Made by a program: the position numbers and the translations under genes. Of a stretch of DNA of 37,457 bases, positions 16,765-26,397 are shown one piece after another. The DNA is from a bacterium. GTDB lineage: Bacteria > Bdellovibrionota_C > UBA2361 > OMII01. The notes below the pieces were generated by a model that worked only from the letters and a program-made list of their open reading frames with translations, had not been told where the DNA came from and made no database searches. Location of the stretch: assembly GCA_017853605.1 (NCBI GenBank), contig JAFMJG010000009.1:1-37457 (forward strand), written 5' to 3'. The stretch's first letter is position 1; each line of letters starts with the position of its first letter.

Positions 16765-16833
16765 GGAGCGCAGAGCGGGCGCGGCTGATGGCGCATTGAA
16801 CCAGCAGCGCGCCTGTTCTGGCACCTCCGTTGT

Positions 16834-17472
16834 ATGAGCGAGCTTTTCGGCCCTGACCCCATTGAGGCTAGGGGGCTTTTCCTTCTCCTTTCCATTCCGG
16901 TCGTTTCGGCCCTAATCGGCTACATCACCAACTACGTGGCGGTGCGGATGCTCTTCCGCCCGCATGCCCCCCGTCGCGTTCTTGGCCTAACGATTCAGGG
17001 CTTGGTCCCGCGGCGGCAGCGAGAGATAGCGACCTCGCTTGGCACCATGATCGAGAGGGATCTCTTCTCGCACGACGACATCCAGGAGGCGTTGCAGGGG
17101 GCGGACACTGCCCAGGAGGCGGCGGCATTTCTCAACGAGCAGGTCGATCTCTTTGTGCAGCGGCTAGCGGGGCAGAACCCCATGGTGTCTATGTTCCTCC
17201 AGGGGCCCCTGCTTGAGCAGGTAAAGGGGATGCTCCTGGAGCAGATGGAGCAGAAGTTCCCCACGCTCATTGAGCGGGTCATTGAGCGCGCTGAGCACAA
17301 GCTTGACGTCAGCGCGATAGTTTCGGCCAAGGTCGAGAAGTTCGATCTTTCAAAGCTTGAGGCGATCATCCATGAGGTCTCTGCGCGGGAGCTCAAGACC
17401 ATCGAGCTCCTCGGGGGAGTGCTCGGCTTCCTGGTAGGCGTGGCTCAGGCCGGGTGCATGCTGCTTCTTTAA
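16834..17472 (+). CDS. DUF445 family membrane protein
   Basis: The 212-residue product matches the DUF445 family. An N-terminal membrane segment (FLLLSIPVVSALIGYITNYVAVRMLF) is followed by the family signature RPHAPRRVLGLTIQGLVPRRQREIA. A long amphipathic helical region comes next (ERDLFSHDDIQEAL), and a C-terminal hydrophobic segment (LLGGVLGFLVGVAQAGCMLLL) closes the protein. Function in this family is not established. The ATG at 16834 has no good Shine-Dalgarno; the gene may be coupled to ssb. A strong terminator starts three bases after the stop, so this ends an ssb-DUF445 unit. Confidence 0.85.
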   Translation: MSELFGPDPIEARGLFLLLSIPVVSALIGYITNYVAVRMLFRPHAPRRVLGLTIQGLVPRRQREIATSLGTMIERDLFSHDDIQEALQGADTAQEAAAFLNEQVDLFVQRLAGQNPMVSMFLQGPLLEQVKGMLLEQMEQKFPTLIERVIERAEHKLDVSAIVSAKVEKFDLSKLEAIIHEVSARELKTIELLGGVLGFLVGVAQAGCMLLL

Positions 17473-17474
17473 AT

Positions 17475-17515
17475 GGCTGCGCGAGCCGCTCTTCGCTAGT
17501 GGCGCGGCCCTTTTT
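17475..17515 (+). terminator. Rho-independent terminator after the DUF445 gene
   Basis: GGCTGCGC pairs with GCGCGGCC (one G-T), with an inner CCGCT/AGTGG stem, then CTTTTT. It starts three bases after the stop. It ends against the GTG at 17516, which argues against that codon as the start of the next gene. Confidence 0.85.
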
Positions 17516-17536
17516 GTGGCGCTATACCTCCCTCGT

Positions 17537-18331
17537 ATGAAGAACCTACTGACACGCTACGGGCCAGTTGCGCTGGTGACTGGAGCAAGCTCCGGCATCG
17601 GGGAGGCCTTCTCGCGGCACCTGGCGGCTGCTGGGCTTACTGTTTTCGCGGTAGCGCGCCGGGGAGACCGGCTGCAGGACTTGCGCGACGGCGTGGCGGC
17701 GTCCGGGGTTGGGGAGGTGATCCCTATCGTTGCCGACCTCAGGGATTCCGGAGCTGCGGATGAAGTCATGCGGGCCGTGACCGCACGGGATCTTGAGGTC
17801 GGGCTGCTGGTGAACAACGCGGGGTACGGAAGGCTTGGCCTGCTTGAGCAGGTTCCGCTAACCGAGAGCCTCGGCATGGTAGACCTAAACTGCAGGGCGG
17901 TTGTCGACCTGACGTGGCGGATCGTCCCAGGCATGAAAAGGCGCGCGCGCGGGGGTGTTATCATCCTCTCGAGCGTCGTGGGCACAATTCCCGCTCCATG
18001 GTTCGCCGTGTACAGCGCCACGAAGGCCTTTGATCTCTACTTCGGGGAGGCTCTTTACGGCGAGTGCAAGGGCTCAGGGGTTGATGTTGTAACGGTCCTT
18101 CCAGGGCTGACGCGCACAGAGTTTCAGGCGGGCTCGGGGCTTCGTGACTACCACTCGCCGTACCGCTCAGCAGAGCAGGTTGTCGCCTCCGCGCTTGCCG
18201 CCCTTGGGCGAAAGCCGATTGTGGTTGACGGGCCATTCAACAAGCTGCTCTCGCACGGAGCCCGGTTCCTGCCGCGCAGCGTCGTGGCTGCGCTTAGCCG
18301 GCTCGTCATGCGCAGGGAGCTCCGCCTCTAG
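17537..18331 (+). CDS. Short-chain dehydrogenase/reductase
   Basis: The 264-residue product is a classical SDR, an NAD(P)-dependent oxidoreductase with a Rossmann fold. The cofactor loop TGASSGIG is at 15-22, and the NNAG motif is present (LLVNNAGYGRLG). The catalytic triad is Ser146 (ILSSVVG), Tyr159 and Lys163 (YSATK). An Arg after the second strand (VARRGDR) suggests NADP(H) preference. The hydrophobic middle and basic C-terminus (RRELRL) recall SDRs acting on lipid substrates, but the substrate cannot be named. The ORF-track start at GTG 17516 abuts a terminator, so I use ATG 17537; no Shine-Dalgarno is visible. Its stop codon shares CTAG with the stop of the convergent small gene. Confidence 0.9.
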   Translation: MKNLLTRYGPVALVTGASSGIGEAFSRHLAAAGLTVFAVARRGDRLQDLRDGVAASGVGEVIPIVADLRDSGAADEVMRAVTARDLEVGLLVNNAGYGRLGLLEQVPLTESLGMVDLNCRAVVDLTWRIVPGMKRRARGGVIILSSVVGTIPAPWFAVYSATKAFDLYFGEALYGECKGSGVDVVTVLPGLTRTEFQAGSGLRDYHSPYRSAEQVVASALAALGRKPIVVDGPFNKLLSHGARFLPRSVVAALSRLVMRRELRL

Positions 18332-18642
18332 CGCGCCTCAAGCGCAGGGCTGCCAAGGCTGAGAAACTCACGAACCAGCACCTCCCATTCCGTCTTGAGC
18401 GGCCCCTCAAAGGGCTTGCGGCCAGCGGTCTTGTACCAGTGCCGGGCGTTCCAAAGGTCGCCCTCCTTGCGGTGCAGGTATGCGTGGACGAGAGCGCTGC
18501 CGATATCGCTCTCCTCCTGGATAGCCTCATGGGCCGATTCCCAGTCGCCGACGCCGTCGAGCCACAGGGCTTTAAGCGGAGCAGGGAGCCCCCGCAGCTG
18601 CTGCTTGGACTGAATAGAGTCAATGAAGAGGTCAAAAGTCAT
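18328..18642 (-). CDS. Small conserved helical protein of unknown function
   Basis: The 104-residue product (from ATG 18642) is rich in Trp, His and acidic residues. It contains the pattern GDWESAHEAIQEE followed by LVHAYLHRKEGDLWNARHWYKTAGRKPF, which I recognise as a conserved signature of small uncharacterised bacterial proteins; I know no assigned function. The pattern of paired helices looks TPR-like. The ORF track starts at TTG 18669, but ATG 18642 is preferred because conserved-looking sequence begins after it. The gene overlaps the SDR stop tail-to-tail by four bases. The 102 bases between its start and the Nudix stop contain no clear terminator. Confidence 0.7.
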   Translation of the reverse strand: MTFDLFIDSIQSKQQLRGLPAPLKALWLDGVGDWESAHEAIQEESDIGSALVHAYLHRKEGDLWNARHWYKTAGRKPFEGPLKTEWEVLVREFLSLGSPALEAR

Positions 18643-18744
18643 AACGGACCAGATATCAGCAAGGGGCAAGCGAGTCTAGGAGACGTGTCACCCCCCATAA
18701 AATTCCGGCGCACTGAAAATTTTTGCGTGCCCGCCAAGCCGGCC

Positions 18745-19194
18745 TCAGCGCCTCGCAGGAGCAAAAAGCTCCAGGAATGACGGGTGGTTAGTGAATTCAC
18801 GGTCTACTTCGAGGATCCTCCGCGAAGCGAGCTGGTCGAGCCGCGTCCAGCGCACGGCAACCACATCATCGTTGTTCCCAGCATCCGTGACGTCTCCGGA
18901 AACGCGGCGCACCCTGTAGTAGATGTGCATGAGCTGCTCATGCGGGTACTCCGGGTTCTGCTGAAACCTCTGCGAGCAGAAAAGCAGCTCCCCGACCTGA
19001 ACCTCAATCCTGGTTTCTTCCCGAAACTCGCGAGCGAGGGCCTCAAGGGGCGCTTCGCCAAGCTCGAGCCCTCCGCCGGGGAAGTTGGTGATTACGCCTG
19101 ACGGGACGGCGGTGTCCGTGAGCAGCACCGAGCCGCCCTCGATCAGCACCCCGTACAGCGCGATCCGAAATTTTAAGACCTGACCTTTCGGCAT
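18745..19194 (-). CDS. Nudix hydrolase
   Basis: Nudix enzymes hydrolyse nucleoside diphosphates linked to another moiety. The full Nudix box is present: GGGLELGEAPLEALAREFREET continues into RIEV, fitting GX5EX7REUXEEXGU with Thr-Arg in the last positions. Flanking strands (KFRIALYGVLIEGGSVLLTD; HIYYRVRRVSGDV) complete the fold. The substrate cannot be deduced. I use ATG 19194 (149 residues). The ORF track begins at ATG 19284, adding 30 Arg/Ala-rich residues that look non-conserved. Both starts lack a strong Shine-Dalgarno. The gene is divergent from the FabH-type gene and upstream of the small helical gene on the same strand. Confidence 0.9.
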   Translation of the reverse strand: MPKGQVLKFRIALYGVLIEGGSVLLTDTAVPSGVITNFPGGGLELGEAPLEALAREFREETRIEVQVGELLFCSQRFQQNPEYPHEQLMHIYYRVRRVSGDVTDAGNNDDVVAVRWTRLDQLASRRILEVDREFTNHPSFLELFAPARR

Positions 19195-19327
19195 CCGCAG
19201 GTGAAGGTATCCTTGCGCGTTTGCGGCGGCAAGCGGTGAACAACGACGAGGCAGCCGTGTTGTGTTTGCCCTGGCTCCCCCCATCGACTAGACTCAACGA
19301 GTATTATCACCCAGGGAGGATGCAGGC

Positions 19328-20347
19328 ATGGCCCTTCGCGCAGTTGTCCGTTCGGTAAGCCACTACGTTCCCGGACGCCGGGTGACTAACGATGACCTCT
19401 CGGCGCTGATGGACACCAGTGATGCCTGGATCACAGAGCGCACTGGAATCAAGGAGAGGCGATTCATCGACAGTGAGGGGGTCACTACCTCCCAGCTCGG
19501 GGAAGCTGCCGCGCGCCAAGCTCTCGACAGGGCTGGGTGGGCAGCGCAGGACGTTGACCTGATCGTTGCGGCTACGCTCTCCCCGGATCTCTACTTTCCA
19601 GGTATCGGCGTCATCCTTCAGCAGCGCCTGGGCTGCCGCGCCATCCCAGCGCTCGACATTCGGGCGCAGTGCAGCGGGCTCGTGTACGGCCTCTCCTGCG
19701 TCGATGGGTATGTGAAGAGCCGGCAAGCCAAGAAGATCCTGCTCGTATGCGCCGAGGTTCAGTCCCCGGTGCTCGACCTCACGACCCGGGGCAGGGACAT
19801 GGCGGTGCTGTTTGGTGACGGGGCTGGGGCCCTGGCGATTGAGGCATGCGAGGCCGAAGAGGGGGATCCTCTGGTGCAGCGGGGGATTATCGATTCACAC
19901 CTCGGAAGCGACGGCAGCGGCGCGGAGGTGCTGTGCATGAAGCTGCCCGGCACTGCCCGGCCGGGCTTCATCAAAGAGTCTGATATCCAGGAGGGCCTTG
20001 TTCACCCGAAGATGGAGGGCAAGGTCGTGTTCAAGAATGCAGTTGGGCGCCTCCTGGAGACGGCGCAGACGCTCCTTAAGCGCAACGGGCTGCAGCCAGG
20101 CCAGATTGACCTCATCGTTCCGCACCAGGCTAACCTCCGCATCAATGAGATGGTGCGCGAGGAGCTGAAGCTCCCGCCGGAGCGGGTTTTTAACAACATT
20201 GAGCGCTATGGCAACACCACAGCGGCCACAATACCGATCTGCCTCTCAGAGGCCGTTGCTGAGGGGCGGCTTAGGGAGGGCTCGCTCGTTCTTACCCTCG
20301 CCTTCGGCGCAGGGTTCACCTGGGGGGGCAACCTCGTTCGCTGGTAG
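19328..20347 (+). CDS. fabH: 3-oxoacyl-ACP synthase III (FabH-type ketosynthase)
   Basis: KAS III condenses an acyl-CoA with malonyl-ACP, classically to start fatty acid synthesis. The Cys-His-Asn triad is complete: Cys115 (RAQCSGLVYGL), His266 (VPHQANLRIN) and Asn296 (YGNTTAATI). The N-terminal fold is typical (TSDAWITERTGIKERRF). At 339 residues it is about 20 longer than E. coli FabH; the extra residues lie around CMKLPGTARPGFIKESDIQEG, before the second half. Such longer forms exist among FabH homologues, and some use other acyl substrates, so fatty-acid initiation is likely but not certain. The start ATG follows AGGGAGGA at seven bases, with a -10-like TATTAT at 19302-19307. It is not next to plsX or fabD; a polytopic membrane gene follows 44 bases later. 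Confidence 0.9.
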   Translation: MALRAVVRSVSHYVPGRRVTNDDLSALMDTSDAWITERTGIKERRFIDSEGVTTSQLGEAAARQALDRAGWAAQDVDLIVAATLSPDLYFPGIGVILQQRLGCRAIPALDIRAQCSGLVYGLSCVDGYVKSRQAKKILLVCAEVQSPVLDLTTRGRDMAVLFGDGAGALAIEACEAEEGDPLVQRGIIDSHLGSDGSGAEVLCMKLPGTARPGFIKESDIQEGLVHPKMEGKVVFKNAVGRLLETAQTLLKRNGLQPGQIDLIVPHQANLRINEMVREELKLPPERVFNNIERYGNTTAATIPICLSEAVAEGRLREGSLVLTLAFGAGFTWGGNLVRW

Positions 20348-20391
20348 CGTTCTCCCTGTCGGGACGGCAAAAAACCGTGTACCAAGGGGGG

Positions 20392-21414
20392 ATGAATGGT
20401 GCGCTCCTCCGATATGCATGGCTCACCGGCACCCTCCTGGCCGCGGCAGCGTTTGTGTCGCTGCGAATGTCGATGTCATCCGTGTATATCGGCGCAGATC
20501 TCTCTGCTCTTATGATGGGCGATGCCCATATCCCATACCAGTACCGAGTTCTTGTGCCGATCGCTGTCCGAGGCGTCACTGCCTTGGGGCTCGGAGCGCC
20601 GCTGGCTTGGCTCTTGGCGCCCCTCGGAATTGCAGGCCTAAGCGACTCGTTTGCGGTGCCGCCAGACGTGATCGCCACGTACCTTGCGGTCGAGATCCTG
20701 TCGGTGTGGGGCATACTGGTCTCGTTTCGGGCGCTCGCGGCGCTCTTCGTGCCGCGATTTGCCGTGCAGGCAGGAGCAGCGCTGGTGCTCCTGGCCGCCC
20801 TCGGCGTGCTGCCGCTATGCAGCCCTGGGTCGCGCCTTTGGTATCCATCTGACATGCCGGCGGTCCTGGTTGTGGTGGTTTCGTACCTGCTTCTCTTCTC
20901 CGGGCGGGTGGGGCTCTTCTGCGCGCTCTTTCCGGCCGCAACGCTCAATCGTGAAACAACGCTCTTTCTCCTCCCTTTGCTCTTCCTGCTCCCTCAGGCC
21001 GTTTTGCGCGCCCCTCATGCGAAGGCGTGTGGCGTGGCGCTCGCCCTCTGCTGGATGCTTGAAAAAGCGGCGCTGTACCTTGCGTTCCGGGGCAACCACG
21101 GGTTCCCGCTGCACCCAAACGTTGTGGTCAACCTTGAGTCCGTAAGGGAGATCTCCCTGTTGGCCACCGTGGCCCTCATTGCCCTGGGCAGCGCCCTCCT
21201 CTACTGGGCAAGCGCGGTGCGCCGCCACGACGCGCGGCTTCTTGCGGCCTGGAGGGCTGCGCTCATCTTCGTGGCGGCGCTCTTTTTGGCAGGCAAGATG
21301 GATGAGATGCGGATATACCTGGAGCTCCTGCCGCTGGCAGCCCTCGCGCTCCTGGTTGCTGTGGCGCCGACCGGCCCTTCTACTGCTGCTGCTGAGTCTT
21401 CTGTTGCGTCTTAG
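20392..21414 (+). CDS. Polytopic membrane protein, possibly GT-C-type glycosyltransferase
   Basis: The 340-residue product has roughly nine hydrophobic segments (TLLAAAAFVSL, GILVSFRALAALFV, ALVLLAALGVL, VVVVSYLLLF, TLFLLPLLFLL and others). Features such as YQYRVLVPIAVR, LNRETTLFLLPLLF and DEMRIYLELLPL resemble uncharacterised membrane proteins related to polyprenol-sugar-dependent (GT-C) glycosyltransferases, but no catalytic motif is certain. A role in the envelope is inferred. The start ATG 20392 has AAGGGGGG immediately upstream, rather close; GTG 20377 is the alternative. It probably belongs to the fabH transcript. Its last 35 bases overlap the 3' end of lptA on the opposite strand. Confidence 0.7.
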   Translation: MNGALLRYAWLTGTLLAAAAFVSLRMSMSSVYIGADLSALMMGDAHIPYQYRVLVPIAVRGVTALGLGAPLAWLLAPLGIAGLSDSFAVPPDVIATYLAVEILSVWGILVSFRALAALFVPRFAVQAGAALVLLAALGVLPLCSPGSRLWYPSDMPAVLVVVVSYLLLFSGRVGLFCALFPAATLNRETTLFLLPLLFLLPQAVLRAPHAKACGVALALCWMLEKAALYLAFRGNHGFPLHPNVVVNLESVREISLLATVALIALGSALLYWASAVRRHDARLLAAWRAALIFVAALFLAGKMDEMRIYLELLPLAALALLVAVAPTGPSTAAAESSVAS

Positions 21415-22204
21415 CGACAGCCTTCTTCGCCTTCTTTACCGCCTTTTTTGCCTCCTTCTTTTTTGCCGGCGCTTTCGTTGGGGCTGCCTTTGGGGTCGGC
21501 GCTGCAGTGACTGCAGTCTCTGGCGAAGGCAGAGGCCCTGGAGTTGGGCTTTGTGAGGCAACAGCAGCTGCTGCCGGCGGAGGAGAGTGCTCGTCGCCGG
21601 CCGCGACTCCGGGCTTATGGGCCTTCGGTGTCGGCGCAGGGGTGCCCGGGCCTCCCTCTGACTTCACGACGGTCACCCGCACGTCGCCCTCGGCTTGGCT
21701 GCGGTTTTCGTTCAGGAAGATCTTGATGCGATCCGCGGTGAGTATGCTTTGCTGCTGCTGAAGCTGCGGATTGTCGGTGAGGGTCACTATGGCTGCAGGC
21801 GCGTCGTAGAGGGCTTGCTGGGCTGTGGCCTTGATGTCCTGCTTCGTAATGATGACGTTCCCCTTCGCGGTTAGCTTCTGTATCTGGTTCCCCTCGCTGT
21901 ACAGGCCCTCGATGGTCTTGGCGAGCAGGGTCATGTCTCCCTGCACAACCTTGACGTTGCCCCGGTACACAAAGATGCGGTCCTTGGCGTTGATGGAGAG
22001 GGAGTCTGACTTAATAGTTGTCGGCGCCTTGCCGAAGCTGCCGTCGTCGAGCTTCTGGCCGAACAGCGAGCCGGTGGACGAGAGGGAGTCAAAGGTGTTG
22101 CCCTGGGAGGAGGGCTTCGGGGTGGGCTCATCCTGCGCACGCGAGGGGTGAGCGATCAGGAGGGACGCAAGCAGCGCAATGAGAAGGGGGATTGTTCGTG
22201 CCAT
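21380..22204 (-). CDS. lptA: LPS transport periplasmic protein LptA (OstA-like)
   Basis: LptA forms the periplasmic bridge that carries LPS from LptBFGC to the outer-membrane LptDE. The 274-residue product has a signal peptide (MARTIPLLIALLASLLIAHPSRAQ). The OstA beta-jellyroll follows at about 45-165 (IKSDSLSINAKDRIFVYRGN; GDMTLLAKTIEGLYSEGNQI; LTAKGNVIITKQDIKATAQQ; EGDVRVTVV). Residues about 175-274 form a long extension: Pro/Ala-rich, then strongly Lys/Ala-rich (KKKEAKKAVKKAKKAVAK), ending in QQQQ. Usual LptA proteins are about 170-190 residues, so the tail is extra. The start is three bases after the lptC stop. The 3' end overlaps the convergent membrane-protein gene. lptB, often next, is absent. 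Confidence 0.88.
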   Translation of the reverse strand: MARTIPLLIALLASLLIAHPSRAQDEPTPKPSSQGNTFDSLSSTGSLFGQKLDDGSFGKAPTTIKSDSLSINAKDRIFVYRGNVKVVQGDMTLLAKTIEGLYSEGNQIQKLTAKGNVIITKQDIKATAQQALYDAPAAIVTLTDNPQLQQQQSILTADRIKIFLNENRSQAEGDVRVTVVKSEGGPGTPAPTPKAHKPGVAAGDEHSPPPAAAAVASQSPTPGPLPSPETAVTAAPTPKAAPTKAPAKKKEAKKAVKKAKKAVAKTQQKTQQQQ

Positions 22205-22207
22205 AGC

Positions 22208-22834
22208 CTATTTTTTTGTCCTGGGTTGGATAACGGTCTCGACACCCCCGCTTATGGTCACCTGCTGAGGGCCGATGAGGCCTACCGCCTGCTTGCCCCT
22301 AACCGTCACCATCGGGCTAGAGAGAACGAGCGGCTCAGGGACAACGACGGTGTCTTCGGCTTCACTGTAGGTGGCCTGCGAGGTCTTGAGCGTTGTTTCG
22401 CCCTTGAAGGTCACCACCACGTCGTCATGCAGCACTGCCTGCGAGAGCCTCGTGCCTGACAGGGCGAGATCAGCCTGCCTCGCCGTCAGCGTAACCTGGT
22501 CTCCGTTCTCCTGCACCACGAGCAGCCTGGGCTCGTCGATGTGGGCGGTGTTTGCGAGGGCGTTGTACTGGCCGCGCTTGCCGACGATGTCCCACACGAG
22601 CTTGCCGTCGCGTTCGAGGCTGCGGTGAAAATCGTTCAGGACGAACCCGATCCCGCCGGGATGGGAGCCAGCTGGCTGGTCCCCCTCGATACTGGCTTTT
22701 GACAGGGCGTCAGGGGATGCGGGAATGCGCGCTGATGTGCGCACGTACACGATCGTTCCGCTGATGATGAAGAACGATGCCAGGAGCCCGAGGCCCAGGC
22801 GCATGCTCTGTTTGCGTGTGAGGATAATCGGCAC
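22208..22834 (-). CDS. lptC: LPS export ABC transporter periplasmic protein LptC
   Basis: LptC is the single-pass inner-membrane component passing LPS from the LptBFG transporter to LptA. The 208-residue product has one N-terminal membrane helix (LGLGLLASFFIISGTIVYV). A beta-jellyroll of the LptC type follows (GKLVWDIVGKRGQYNALAN; VTLTARQADLALSG; VVVTFKGETTLKTSQATYSE; GKQAVGLIGPQQVTISGGV). Similarity between LptC proteins is low, so the call rests on topology, fold pattern and position between kdsA and lptA. It starts 10 bases after the kdsA stop and ends three bases before lptA, so all are surely one transcript. Confidence 0.87.
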   Translation of the reverse strand: MPIILTRKQSMRLGLGLLASFFIISGTIVYVRTSARIPASPDALSKASIEGDQPAGSHPGGIGFVLNDFHRSLERDGKLVWDIVGKRGQYNALANTAHIDEPRLLVVQENGDQVTLTARQADLALSGTRLSQAVLHDDVVVTFKGETTLKTSQATYSEAEDTVVVPEPLVLSSPMVTVRGKQAVGLIGPQQVTISGGVETVIQPRTKK

Positions 22835-22844
22835 GGAGATCCCT

Positions 22845-25420
<2,576 letters not shown>

Positions 25421-25444
25421 TCACGCGGCTACACACTGCCCTTC

Positions 25445-25473
25445 AGTATGGCGTTTATGGAGCCTCAACACAA
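25445..25473 (-). promoter_or_regulatory. Weak candidate promoter for the pyrG-kdsA-lptC-lptA operon
   Basis: Read on the minus strand, TTGTGT and CATACT are 17 bases apart and would start transcription about 35 bases before the pyrG ATG. Match quality is modest. Confidence 0.3.
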
Positions 25474-25581
25474 TTAAGGAGGGGAGGAAAATAGGTGCGG
25501 ATTCAGCCAGAGATCTCAGGTAGATGAAGCTGCGCGAGCCCAGCCAGGATGGGCGCCGTGGCCACCCGGCACAGTTGCTCG

Positions 25582-26190
25582 CTACGGCAGCGCTTTTAGG
25601 GCGTTATGGAGCTCCTTGTTTAGCCACGCCAGCGCCTCAGCCAGCAGCGGGCTTATGTTTTGCTCGGCGGCCAGGGGCCTCAGCGCTTGTACCTCCGTGT
25701 GTCCGCATCGCTTGGGTCCCATGATCAAAACTGCAAGCGCTTTTGCCTCAGGGCTGAGGTCCTCGCGCTGCAGCAGCCTGAGAAGTGTTGGCGTTGGCGG
25801 GAGGTTGTACAGGTTTGACTCGCGCATCCTGGTGCTGCTGTTCATCCCCTCGAAGCACAGCATGGAGGCGACGAGCGCTGCCTTAATCATCTCGGGTGAT
25901 GAGCGCTCAATCTGCTGCCAAAACCGCTCCCTGGCGCCCGCAGTAATCACGCTCGATTGCGAGGCTTGAAGCTTCTCGCGGTCGATGAGGGCGAGGGCCC
26001 GGTGCCTGTCGGGTTGCGTTATAGCTTCTCTAATGGCCGGCACTGGGGCGCACCAAGGCTTAAGGCGCTCCTCAACGTCCTGGTGCACGGCCCCGGGCTG
26101 CTGGCTTGCTGAGCGAGTCGGAAGAGACACCGACTGTAGTGAGTCACGCTGAGCCACAGAATTTTGCCCCGTTCCGACCGCAACACCCAT
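25582..26190 (-). CDS. Hypothetical helical protein
   Basis: This 202-residue ORF has no signal peptide and no recognised family. The first 50 residues are polar and Gln/Ser-rich. The rest is mostly helical with Leu-rich repeats-like spacing (MIKAALVASMLCFEGMN; PTLLRLLQREDLSPEAKALAVLIM; LLAEALAWLNKELHNALKAL). The composition is balanced, unlike the Arg/Pro/Ala-rich shadow ORFs around it, which supports it being real. The ATG at 26190 lacks a strong Shine-Dalgarno. A terminator-like hairpin and a short in-frame leader ORF lie just upstream on the same strand. It is tandem with pyrG but separated by 179 bases. Confidence 0.5.
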   Translation of the reverse strand: MGVAVGTGQNSVAQRDSLQSVSLPTRSASQQPGAVHQDVEERLKPWCAPVPAIREAITQPDRHRALALIDREKLQASQSSVITAGARERFWQQIERSSPEMIKAALVASMLCFEGMNSSTRMRESNLYNLPPTPTLLRLLQREDLSPEAKALAVLIMGPKRCGHTEVQALRPLAAEQNISPLLAEALAWLNKELHNALKALP

Positions 26191-26209
26191 ACGAACCCTG
26201 CCATCACCG

Positions 26210-26235
26210 AAAAAACCCGCCGGAGCGCCGCCGGC
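26210..26235 (-). terminator. Terminator-like hairpin 20 bases upstream of the 25582 gene
   Basis: On the minus strand GCCGG-CGGCGCT-CCGGC is followed by GGG and TTTTTT. No full gene ends just before it on this strand, so it may act as a leader attenuator for the gene starting at 26190, or end a short leader transcript. Confidence 0.5.
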
Positions 26236-26286
26236 ACCCCGTTGCCTACGAATCCCCGTGTACTGGAGCCCACTTGGGGGGTAGTC

Positions 26287-26322
26287 TTATCGGGCGGCGG
26301 ACTGTGGGGGATGCCCGCGCAT
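26287..26322 (-). CDS. Possible 11-codon leader ORF
   Basis: On the minus strand GAGGAGG lies four bases before ATG, giving MRGHPPQSAAR and a TAA stop. The terminator-like hairpin begins 51 bases after the stop. The frame is the same as the 202-residue gene at 26190. It is too short to judge coding by composition; the call rests on the Shine-Dalgarno and the layout. Confidence 0.25.
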   Translation of the reverse strand: MRGHPPQSAAR

Positions 26323-26397
26323 CCGGCCTCCTCTTCAGTTATGGTTTTTTTAGCGTTTGCCGTGACTTAGCTTTACTAGCACCAGACAAAACTGCCT

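Noticed and set aside
17516-17536. GTG start for the SDR
   Set aside because: It abuts the T run of the upstream terminator and has no ribosome binding site; ATG 17537 gives the normal SDR N-terminus.
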